A stretch of DNA of 23,150 nucleotides, from NCBI GenBank assembly GCA_937926515.1, contig CALAZZ010000095.1, forward strand, positions 1 through 23,150. Reading direction: 5' to 3'. Under the pieces are notes generated by a model. It did not search any database. It was not told the DNA's origin and was given only the letters and a program-made list of their open reading frames with translations. The stretch's first letter is position 1. Every line of letters begins with the position of its first letter. Shown in pieces: positions 15,920 to 22,581 of this stretch. Position numbers and translations under genes: made by a program. The stretch comes from an uncultured Bacteroidales bacterium (GTDB lineage: Bacteria; Bacteroidota; Bacteroidia; Bacteroidales; F082).

Positions 15920-17544
15920 GTATTTCTAAGTGTGGTATTGCGTTTGGTAAGGTGCCCGCGTACCAGTCCGGTCAATAGGAAAATAGCACTCACAAACACA
16001 GCGATACGGGAAAGGTAATCACCATATTTTACATAGAAAGTAAGCCTGTCGTTGGTATAAATGGGCTGGCGGATAACAGCAGGTTCCCAGTAAGGTGTAG
16101 CCTGGTATATATCACCTCGCTGATCAATAAAAGCAGAAACGCCAGTATTTGCGGATCGAGCGATGCTTCTGCGGGTTTCGATAGCCCGCAATACCGAAAA
16201 CATAAGATGCTGCCTGTGCCCGGGTGTATTGCCCCACCATCCATCGTTGGTAATTACGAATATGAGATTGGCACCATTATGAATAAATTCAGCCACGAAG
16301 GACCCATAAACCGATTCATAACAAATAATTGGTGCAATACGGTATTTTCCTGTATTGTGCTCAAAAACAGTACGGTTATCATCTACGCGAAGACTGCCAA
16401 CCGTTCCGCCAAGATCAATCGCATAATTCTGTAACGGCCGCAGGATACGCCACGAAGGCATCATTTCAACCCCCGGAGTCAGCTTCGATTTGTGGTATAA
16501 AGGCAAACGGCTTGTAGAATCAATATAGAATGCTGTGTTGTGTGCAAAATAATATGCATCATAATCACGAAACCGGCGTGAAGCAAAATGACCTTCTTGT
16601 CCGGGAGGAACCATACTAAAAGTGCTTGCCCCTATGATCAGTGATATCTCTGGGTGATCCTCAATAAAGCTGCGTAACTGGGTCAAACTTGGAGATGATT
16701 CCGGATCCTCGAGCCATATATTGTCCTGAATGGCCGACTCGGGGCTAACGATAAACACCGTATTCTTATTCATCACACTGGCTGCGAGTGACAGGTTTCG
16801 TTCAATAATCTCGGATGCGGGCAATTCATACTGCTCCGAATAGGGATCAAAATTGGGCTGTACCACGATCACCTCCACGGCTTCACCATCCTCCTTGTAT
16901 TTATTATAAATACCATTGGAAATCATTACTGGAATCATCCATAAGAGCAAGGCTGCGATGAGCATCACAGCAAAACGACGTGACTGTGATTGCCAATCAA
17001 AAGTAGCTCTGACAACGTTAAAAAGCAGTATATTCATCAACAGCACCCATATGGTCCCACCTGCAACCCCTGTATATTCGTACCACTGAATCCAAGTATG
17101 CCTGGGGGCAAACACATGGCCAAAATTCAACCAGGGCCAGCTCAGATCCCAATCAAGGTGAAACAATTCCCAGCTTAACCAATAAAAGATCAGTATTAGG
17201 AAACCCTTTTGGTTATTATATAACTTTTTCTTGGTAATGTGAAAAAGCCAAAATACAATGGACATGAAAAGGGAGTTCAGCACGATGGCAGCAATGGCAC
17301 CAATTTCTGTCGAATTCCATATCCACCATGTTGTTAAGCCATTCCATATTAAAAAGGTGAGGAATGAATAAAGAAACATGCTTCCTCTGTTCCCTTTTCT
17401 TTCAGGGGTACCCAGATAATCCTGAACAAAAAATAATGGAACCAGAGCAATAAAGATCAAAGGTACAAATCCATGTTGTGGCCATGATGCACTAAGTAAT
17501 AGTCCTGAAAGGACCGACAAACCAATGAGATGAACTTTCTTCAT
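15916..17544 (-). CDS. lnt: Apolipoprotein N-acyltransferase
   Basis: A 542-residue inner-membrane enzyme that adds the third acyl chain to the N-terminal cysteine of lipoproteins. About six N-terminal TM helices come first (residues 1-215). A nitrilase-like periplasmic domain follows with the triad Glu269 (SPESA), Lys352 (LYHKSKLTPG) and Cys408 (IICYES), and then a final TM helix (about 505-525). The region after Lys352 reads GVEMMPSW rather than the proteobacterial FGEYVP, as is usual in Bacteroidota. It is consistent with the lipoprotein MltF nearby, though Lnt serves all lipoproteins. A TATTTTTG -7 box lies 21 bp before the start, so lnt-dus is likely one transcript. Confidence 0.95.
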   Translation of the reverse strand: MKKVHLIGLSVLSGLLLSASWPQHGFVPLIFIALVPLFFVQDYLGTPERKGNRGSMFLYSFLTFLIWNGLTTWWIWNSTEIGAIAAIVLNSLFMSIVFWLFHITKKKLYNNQKGFLILIFYWLSWELFHLDWDLSWPWLNFGHVFAPRHTWIQWYEYTGVAGGTIWVLLMNILLFNVVRATFDWQSQSRRFAVMLIAALLLWMIPVMISNGIYNKYKEDGEAVEVIVVQPNFDPYSEQYELPASEIIERNLSLAASVMNKNTVFIVSPESAIQDNIWLEDPESSPSLTQLRSFIEDHPEISLIIGASTFSMVPPGQEGHFASRRFRDYDAYYFAHNTAFYIDSTSRLPLYHKSKLTPGVEMMPSWRILRPLQNYAIDLGGTVGSLRVDDNRTVFEHNTGKYRIAPIICYESVYGSFVAEFIHNGANLIFVITNDGWWGNTPGHRQHLMFSVLRAIETRRSIARSANTGVSAFIDQRGDIYQATPYWEPAVIRQPIYTNDRLTFYVKYGDYLSRIAVFVSAIFLLTGLVRGHLTKRNTTLRNT

Positions 17545-17565
17545 AGGAGCTTTCTAAATGATCCA

Positions 17566-17573
17566 CAAAAATA
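17566..17573 (-). promoter_or_regulatory. Predicted -7 box of the lnt-dus operon
   Basis: The minus strand reads TATTTTTG, an exact TAnnTTTG match, 21 bp before the lnt ATG and downstream of the MFS stop. This suggests lnt is not dependent on read-through from the MFS gene. No clear -33 element. Confidence 0.5.
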
Positions 17574-17650
17574 GGGATTCTTCTCCTGTGCCAGCATTGG
17601 AATGTGAAACGAGCTTTTCTTTAAGATTAACAGACATATTGCCGGTGTTT

Positions 17651-18823
17651 TCAGTACGATTTACCTTTTCGAATAAACCAATGATATACAGCAAATGCCA
17701 CAGAAATGAACAACATCAGAAATCCAGTATAATGGAAGATTGCATAAACTCCGTGGTGTTCAACAATCGGATGCACCAATATTGGCGAAACAAACTGACC
17801 AAAAAAAACAGCCATATTCAGGTTGCCGATAAGCTGGCCACGTTTTGTTTCAGGTGCCAATTGCATCATCCAAAGATTGGCATTTGGAAAAAGAAACCCG
17901 GTGCCCACACCTGAAATTACCAAGCCAAACAATGCCAATATATAAACGTGCGAAAGTGAAATTATAATGAAGCCAGCAGCAAAAAAAGCAAAAGCAATGG
18001 AATAAAGCCCTTGAAAACTGATCCGCTTACGAAACCAGCCATAAAAATAAGCGATTCCGGACCCGGCTAGTGTGGAGGCACTAATGGCATAACCAATCAT
18101 GCTGTTACTTACACCCTCAATACCGGCCAATAAAAATGGTGCCTGTGCCGGTATGATATAGAACAAAGTCATGCCTCCAAATCCCATCAACATAACAAAC
18201 CAAACCTGTAGTCTTTTGCTGATGTCAATAATAATTGGTGTTGGAACAGTTGTTAACTTTGAACGAGGAGGCTCGGGGACAAAGAAAAAACACAAGACAA
18301 GCACCACAATGGAAAAACTGTATATCCAGAAAGGCAGTTCCCAGCTTATATCAGCCAGCCAGCCGGCTATGATAATAAAAAACACTCCACCGAATGCCAT
18401 AAACGAACCCTGGTACCCCATAAACCGGCTGCGATCATCACCTTTAAAATAATCACCGATGAGTGTAGTGAGGGTTATCATATTTCCTGCAACAGTTATG
18501 CCTAATAAGGCTCGTCCGATCAGGATCAGGTAAAGATTATTCAGGTAAGCCCCTGATGTGCCTGCAATGGCATAAAGAAACAATGAGCCAAGCAACATGG
18601 AGCGCCGACCGAACCGATCAATAGAATAGCCTGCCAGGCTGGAAAACAGCATTATAAATAGGGCAGGAAACGTTAAGACCAGGCGGCTTAACAACTCAAT
18701 ATGTGGTACATGTGCAAAAACTATGCTTATCCGTGGCAAAGATGGTGCAATGATAGCTCCTGCCATGATCGTCATGGTACTTGCCAACAATAGACTTAAT
18801 TTTAACGCTTTGCCTGCGTTCAT
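17651..18823 (-). CDS. MFS transporter (drug/metabolite exporter-like)
   Basis: A 390-residue, probably 12-helix major facilitator. After TM2 it has the loop motif GYSIDRFGRRSMLLGS (motif A, residues 65-80), and the TM4/TM5 region contains 'GRALLGITVAGNMITLTTLIGDYF' with a conserved arginine and glycines. The length and motif A resemble the drug:H+ antiporter-like group (AraJ/YdhP or Bcr type), but the substrate cannot be read from sequence. It starts 12 bp after the pirin stop, so it is co-transcribed with pirin and marR. In that setting an exporter induced by a small phenolic or oxidant ligand of MarR is plausible; this is inference. Confidence 0.9.
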   Translation of the reverse strand: MNAGKALKLSLLLASTMTIMAGAIIAPSLPRISIVFAHVPHIELLSRLVLTFPALFIMLFSSLAGYSIDRFGRRSMLLGSLFLYAIAGTSGAYLNNLYLILIGRALLGITVAGNMITLTTLIGDYFKGDDRSRFMGYQGSFMAFGGVFFIIIAGWLADISWELPFWIYSFSIVVLVLCFFFVPEPPRSKLTTVPTPIIIDISKRLQVWFVMLMGFGGMTLFYIIPAQAPFLLAGIEGVSNSMIGYAISASTLAGSGIAYFYGWFRKRISFQGLYSIAFAFFAAGFIIISLSHVYILALFGLVISGVGTGFLFPNANLWMMQLAPETKRGQLIGNLNMAVFFGQFVSPILVHPIVEHHGVYAIFHYTGFLMLFISVAFAVYHWFIRKGKSY

Positions 18824-18835
18824 GATCAGTTATTT

Positions 18836-19546
18836 CTATCTCATAGGCAAATCAATCAACAACAGGTGACTATCTTCGAGTATGTTCATTTCTATTCCGG
18901 AGGCATCTGAGAGGCCCACTGCATCCCTTTTGTCGAGTGTATGCCCGGCTATCTGCACCTTGCCCTCAATCACAAAGATATACATTCCATTGTCCTGGTG
19001 TTGGACTTGATAATTGATTTGATGATTTTTTTCAAACCTGCCTAAATTAAACCAGGCATCCTGGTTGATGGGTAGACTGTTATCTTTTCCGTCAGGTGAA
19101 ACAACTACCCGAAAACAATTGTGCATTTCAGCAGGGGTAAAGGCTTTCTGGAAATAACGCGGTTCAATATTCCGCTTTTTGGGGAAAAGCCAAATTTGCA
19201 ACAAGCGGCTGTCTTCACTTTTTGATGGGTTAAACTCTGAATGTTTAATGCCTGTTCCGGCACTCATTAATTGCACTTCACCGGCATGGATAATACTTCC
19301 ATTCCCCATGCTGTCACGATGTTCGAGGGCGCCTTCAAGTGGGATGGTCACAATCTCCATATTGTCATGAGGATGCATACCAAATCCGTTGTCGGGCCTA
19401 ATGATGTCATCATTCAATACACGTAACACACCAAAGTGCATGCGCTCCGGATTATAATAGCCTGCAAAACTGAAACTGAAACGTGAACTTAGCCAACCAT
19501 GTTCGGCCTGCCCACGTTGTTCTGCTGGATGAAATACTGTTTTCAT
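18836..19546 (-). CDS. Pirin family protein (YhhW-like quercetinase fold)
   Basis: A 236-residue bicupin. The N-terminal cupin has the metal ligands His58 and His60 (MHPHDNMEIVT) and His102 and Glu104 (GIKHSEFN). These match the positions of His57, His59, His101 and Glu103 in Escherichia coli YhhW, which has quercetin 2,3-dioxygenase activity in vitro. Pirins are otherwise of uncertain role, so an intracellular dioxygenase or redox sensor is possible. The start at 19546 is 45 bp from the marR stop. The gene has its own predicted promoter with a MarR-type operator in that gap, and it is followed by the MFS gene, suggesting breakdown or export of a toxic aromatic compound. Confidence 0.94.
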   Translation of the reverse strand: MKTVFHPAEQRGQAEHGWLSSRFSFSFAGYYNPERMHFGVLRVLNDDIIRPDNGFGMHPHDNMEIVTIPLEGALEHRDSMGNGSIIHAGEVQLMSAGTGIKHSEFNPSKSEDSRLLQIWLFPKKRNIEPRYFQKAFTPAEMHNCFRVVVSPDGKDNSLPINQDAWFNLGRFEKNHQINYQVQHQDNGMYIFVIEGKVQIAGHTLDKRDAVGLSDASGIEMNILEDSHLLLIDLPMR

Positions 19547-19569
19547 ATATATTAATTTAATTGAAAAAT

Positions 19570-19594
19570 AATCATTGTATATGCAACAAAATTA
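19570..19594 (-). promoter_or_regulatory. Pirin promoter with palindromic operator (copy 2)
   Basis: On the minus strand TAATTTTG (19587-19594, an exact TAnnTTTG match) runs directly into TTGCATATACAA (19575-19586), one mismatch from a perfect palindrome. The 25-bp block is 23/25 identical to that before marR. The first three bases of the -7 box are the marR stop TAA. The distance to the pirin ATG is 40 bp. Repressor binding is inferred. Confidence 0.65.
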
Positions 19595-20041
19595 TTTGAC
19601 ATTTGGTGTTAGATTGCTTTGTATCTGACTCAAAACACGCAAACAGGTATTCAGTTCATCAGCATCGACTGTTTTTATTGCTTGCTGCATAACTTGATTG
19701 AATACCTCCATGATAGCGGCCTTATTCTGCCTCGAGCCATAGGTTAAAAACACCTTCTTAACACGTTTATCTTTTTCAGAAGGTACGCGTACAACAAAGT
19801 TGTTTTTTTGCAGGTTATCGATAAGGCGGGTGATTGTTGGCCGGTCTTTCCCCTGACATATGGCCAGTTCATGCTGGCATTGACCATCCTGGTTCCACAG
19901 ACTGACCAATATGGCCCATTGTTCAAATGTTATAGAAAATCCTGCTTTCTGAAGTGCAGATGTAACTGCATGACTGATACCGCGCGCTACGGTAGTTGTC
20001 AGGAAACCCAATGAGCCCGAGTATTCATGTCTTGAGTTCAT
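19592..20041 (-). CDS. MarR family transcriptional regulator
   Basis: A 149-residue winged-helix repressor. The DNA-binding core runs from 'FEQWAILVSLW' (39-49) through the recognition helix 'GKDRPTITRLIDNLQKNNFV' (64-83) to the wing 'RVPSEKDKRVKKVFLT' (85-100), with the family's D-x-R pattern. Three cysteines (55, 62, 133) are present, so redox sensing as in OhrR/DUF24-like proteins cannot be ruled out, but the N-terminal cysteine of classical OhrR is missing. It is the first gene of a marR-pirin-MFS operon and has a TTGCATATGCAA operator over its predicted start of transcription. Autorepression is inferred from position. Confidence 0.93.
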   Translation of the reverse strand: MNSRHEYSGSLGFLTTTVARGISHAVTSALQKAGFSITFEQWAILVSLWNQDGQCQHELAICQGKDRPTITRLIDNLQKNNFVVRVPSEKDKRVKKVFLTYGSRQNKAAIMEVFNQVMQQAIKTVDADELNTCLRVLSQIQSNLTPNVK

Positions 20042-20050
20042 ATATCATCA

Positions 20051-20075
20051 AATAATTGCATATGCAACAAAATTA
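20051..20075 (-). promoter_or_regulatory. marR promoter with perfect palindromic operator (copy 1)
   Basis: On the minus strand TAATTTTG (20068-20075, exact TAnnTTTG) is followed at once by the perfect 12-bp palindrome TTGCATATGCAA (20056-20067). The ATG lies 26 bp from the -7 box, so the palindrome covers the expected transcription start. The -7 box is also within an inverted repeat AACAAAAT/ATTTTGTT (20066-20089). Confidence 0.7.
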
Positions 20076-20177
20076 AAAATTATTTTGTTCATTTTAAATG
20101 ATCAAATATTTTTCTTCGCGAAAAGGCCCGGACTATTTAAACCGATTCTAAAAACCACAGCAGACTCACATAAACAA

Positions 20178-20208
20178 TAATTTAGTTTTATTTTTACACA
20201 CTAAATTA
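20178..20208. promoter_or_regulatory. Inverted repeat upstream of the flavodoxin gene
   Basis: The perfect 8-bp arms TAATTTAG (20178-20185) and CTAAATTA (20201-20208) are separated by 15 bp and end 15 bp before the flavodoxin ATG. A one-mismatch -7-like box TATTTTTA (20189-20196) lies between the arms. It is a possible operator; the regulator is unknown. Confidence 0.45.
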
Positions 20209-20223
20209 ATACAAGTTACCATC

Positions 20224-20748
20224 ATGAAAAAGATCGCACTATTGTACTGGGCTCCTGGCGGAAATGTTGAAAAGGCTGCAAAAGAGATTTTTGAACAAAT
20301 TGGTTCAGAAAACTGTTTTATGGCACATCTCGCGGCTTTTGATTTGAATAGACTTGATGATTTCGATCATTTCATCTTTGGTTGCGCAACCATTGGCGCG
20401 GAGGTATGGCAGGAAGCCCGGGCAAATAATCTCTGGAACGAATTTTTCCTGAAAACCGAACGCAAATCCTTCATTGGAAAGAAGTTTGCTTTGTTTGGTC
20501 TGGGCGATCAGGTGCTTTATCCCGATCATTTTGTTGATTCACTGGGTTATTTGAAGGAAGAGATTGAAAAACGTAGGGGACAGCTTGTTGGCTTCTGGCC
20601 TACGGATGGATATAACTTCACAGCTTCTGAAGGTGCTGCCGACGGTAAGTTTTTTGGCTTAGCCCTGGACGAGGACCAACAGGCTGACCTTTCTTCGGAG
20701 CGAATTGCAAGGTGGGTGCCACAAATCATGAAGGAATTTGGTTTGTGA
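20224..20748 (+). CDS. Flavodoxin-like protein (long-chain, atypical P-loop)
   Basis: A 174-residue FMN electron carrier of the long-chain flavodoxin type. The 90s loop GLGDQVLYPDHF (92-103) and the 'PTDGYNF' (126-132) and C-terminal long-loop region ('FFGLALDEDQQADLS') are as in FldA. The phosphate loop is unusual: residues 9-15 read WAPGGNV instead of TxTGNT, and the 50s loop (GCATIGAEVW) lacks the usual TW before the glycines. I recall similar 'YWPEGGNVE' starts in other Bacteroidota, so this is a lineage variant rather than a decayed gene. It is divergent from marR with 182 bp between starts, but nothing proves a shared regulator. Confidence 0.88.
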   Translation: MKKIALLYWAPGGNVEKAAKEIFEQIGSENCFMAHLAAFDLNRLDDFDHFIFGCATIGAEVWQEARANNLWNEFFLKTERKSFIGKKFALFGLGDQVLYPDHFVDSLGYLKEEIEKRRGQLVGFWPTDGYNFTASEGAADGKFFGLALDEDQQADLSSERIARWVPQIMKEFGL

Positions 20749-20763
20749 TCAACGCCTGGAAGC

Positions 20764-20781
20764 TCCGGATACTTAGCCGGA
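20764..20781 (+). terminator. Weak stem-loop between convergent flavodoxin and mltF genes
   Basis: TCCGG (20764-20768) pairs with CCGGA (20777-20781) around an 8-base loop, followed on the plus strand by TCATTGTTTT. The stem is only five pairs, so it is a marginal terminator for the flavodoxin gene. Confidence 0.35.
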
Positions 20782-22245
20782 TCATTGTTTTACCACCTTA
20801 TCCGGAAGCAGGTTCCGATAATGATCATAGCGCTCCAGGATTTCGTTGACGAAACGAAAGGTTTCATCTCCTCTTGCATAACCATAATAAACCACCGGAT
20901 CACGGTAAAAGGCAGGTTTTGACTTATTGAGCATGAAGAAATCCACATGGTCTGTCCAGATATCAGGATTCTTGTTGAACTTTTCAGCCAGCCTTCTGGC
21001 ATCAAGCACATGACCTACGCCTGCATTGTATGAAGCCAATATAAATTTTATACGCTCTTCAGGGTGGGTAATCGAAGATGGAATTTGTCTGTCGAGGTAT
21101 CGAATGAAGGCTCCGCCCACCCTGATCTGTTCTTCGGGGCTTGCAGTGGTGTCTATGCCAAATTGTTCCATAACCACCGGCATAAACTGCATCAAACCAA
21201 ATGCACCTGCCCAGCTGACTGCATCAGGTCTGAATTCTGACTCCTGGTAGATGAGTGATGCAAGCAGCCGCCAATCCCACTCAATTTCTTCTGCAACTTC
21301 ATGGATAATTTCATCATACATTGATACCCGGCCACCGGTAAGCGAGTGAAACTCACTGCGTGCCATTCGAGCAGTGCGTGAACTTGTAAAGTACTTATTA
21401 TGGATAAGCCTTGCGGTCAGGGTGTTACTAAAATCATTCAGCCAACGGTTGATCTCCTGGCGCAATTCATCGTTTTCTTCCTTGCGCAATGCCCAGGCCA
21501 ATCGTTGTGGGAAGCTCAACGGGGTACGCACATCAATATTGCTATGATAACGTGCATTTACAAGTGCAATATGCTCATCGGCAACTGTATAGTCAATTTC
21601 GCCATTCGAAACTGCTGTTATGAGCTCTTCTACCTCCCGCTTATCCTCAATAATGTGAATGGTATCTCCAATTTCGTCGGCGAGTGTTTCAAGTCGTTTT
21701 TTAAAAACGCTGCCCATCTGCACATGAATGGTTTTTCCGGCAATATCAAGGCTGCTTCGCAAAAGATTGTTCTCGATTTCATCCCGTGTTGCCATGGAAC
21801 GCCAATTTTCAGGCAGGCGCTGTACTAGCATCTGCCTTGTGATCATGATTGGATCGGTAAAATCATATTGCCTCTGCCGATCACGTGTTACAGTCAATCC
21901 CAAGGCGATGAGATCTACTCTGCCTTCGTTGAGCATTTCGAAACTATGATTCAGGTTGTCGTTGATCCGGATATCGAGCCTAATTCCAAGTTCATCTGTA
22001 AATGCCTTTAGCATTTCGTACTGGTATCCCATGGGTTCGCCGCGGTATATGTAGTAATTGACCGAGTTATAATCGGTTAATGCAATCAGCTTCCCCCGTT
22101 GCAAAACCAGATCCAGATTGGTTTTGCCATCATGTTTTCCGTGTTTACGCTCCGACCTGCGTTCCTGGCTACAGGATGTAATTGCTGCAATGGTGATTAC
22201 AACAATTATCCAATACCTTATGGATGTTAGGAGTTTACCCCCCAT
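20782..22245 (-). CDS. mltF: Membrane-bound lytic murein transglycosylase F
   Basis: A 487-residue lipoprotein that cleaves peptidoglycan between MurNAc and GlcNAc, forming anhydro ends. The N-terminal signal ends in the lipobox ITSC with Cys25. Residues 45-290 are an amino-acid-binding-type periplasmic domain (SBP_bac_3; 'NEGRVDLIALGLTVTRDRQRQYDFTDP'), which in MltF binds muropeptides and controls activity. Residues 305-480 form the SLT domain, with catalytic Glu335 in IYQESEFRPDAVSWAGAFGLMQFMP. The order of domains and the length match Pseudomonas/E. coli MltF. A perfect 11-bp inverted repeat begins 3 bp before the ATG and a -7-like TACTTTTA lies between its arms. It is divergent from the TetR gene. 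Confidence 0.95.
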   Translation of the reverse strand: MGGKLLTSIRYWIIVVITIAAITSCSQERRSERKHGKHDGKTNLDLVLQRGKLIALTDYNSVNYYIYRGEPMGYQYEMLKAFTDELGIRLDIRINDNLNHSFEMLNEGRVDLIALGLTVTRDRQRQYDFTDPIMITRQMLVQRLPENWRSMATRDEIENNLLRSSLDIAGKTIHVQMGSVFKKRLETLADEIGDTIHIIEDKREVEELITAVSNGEIDYTVADEHIALVNARYHSNIDVRTPLSFPQRLAWALRKEENDELRQEINRWLNDFSNTLTARLIHNKYFTSSRTARMARSEFHSLTGGRVSMYDEIIHEVAEEIEWDWRLLASLIYQESEFRPDAVSWAGAFGLMQFMPVVMEQFGIDTTASPEEQIRVGGAFIRYLDRQIPSSITHPEERIKFILASYNAGVGHVLDARRLAEKFNKNPDIWTDHVDFFMLNKSKPAFYRDPVVYYGYARGDETFRFVNEILERYDHYRNLLPDKVVKQ

Positions 22246-22248
22246 GCT

Positions 22249-22285
22249 TCTGAAAATTTATTGGTTAAAAGTACAAATTTTCAGA
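22249..22285. promoter_or_regulatory. Perfect 11-bp inverted repeat at the mltF start
   Basis: TCTGAAAATTT (22249-22259) and AAATTTTCAGA (22275-22285) are exact reverse complements separated by 15 bp. It begins 3 bp upstream of the mltF ATG on the minus strand. A one-mismatch -7-like box (TACTTTTA, 22266-22273) lies in the spacer. It could be an operator or a leader hairpin. Confidence 0.6.
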
Positions 22286-22529
22286 TAGGTCTATTTTATT
22301 GTTTTCATACGCTTTCAGACGTTAGGGATTTAACGACGAACAAATCATATTAGTATCCTTTGTGTGCAATGAAGAGAATTGCCTCAATAACCTATTTTTT
22401 GGATACTATTTCCAAAATAGATTAGTACGTTTTCCTTGCAGCTCTACTGAATGAATTCCAAAATGAAGAGATAATCACAACCACCACTTATTGATATTTA
22501 CTCGAAGTATCCATAAAAAAATTATGATA

Positions 22530-22563
22530 AAAACTATAAAACCAAAATAGTTTTGTAGTTTTG
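22530..22563 (+). promoter_or_regulatory. tetR promoter: palindrome plus tandem -7-like octamer
   Basis: AAAACTAT (22530-22537) and ATAGTTTT (22547-22554) form a perfect 8-bp inverted repeat with a 9-bp spacer. TAGTTTTG, an exact TAnnTTTG match, is repeated in tandem at 22548-22555 and 22556-22563; the second is 18 bp before the ATG. The position fits autorepression by the TetR protein. Confidence 0.6.
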
Positions 22564-22581
22564 CCGTTCTAACTATTTGCT

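Larger units (their letters stand above)
22246..22581. other. Divergent promoter region between mltF and the tetR gene
   Basis: This 336-bp region holds no gene. It contains the mltF inverted repeat (22249-22285), an imperfect hairpin (CTATTTT/AAAATAG arms, 22392-22420) and the tetR palindrome (22530-22554). The 9-mer CCAAAATAG occurs at both 22412-22420 and 22542-22550, inside the last two elements. Confidence 0.5.

Noticed and set aside
17558..17914. A 118-residue plus-strand open frame covering the lnt-MFS gap
   Set aside because: Most of it is antisense to the MFS gene, it has no family resemblance, and the lnt promoter lies within it.
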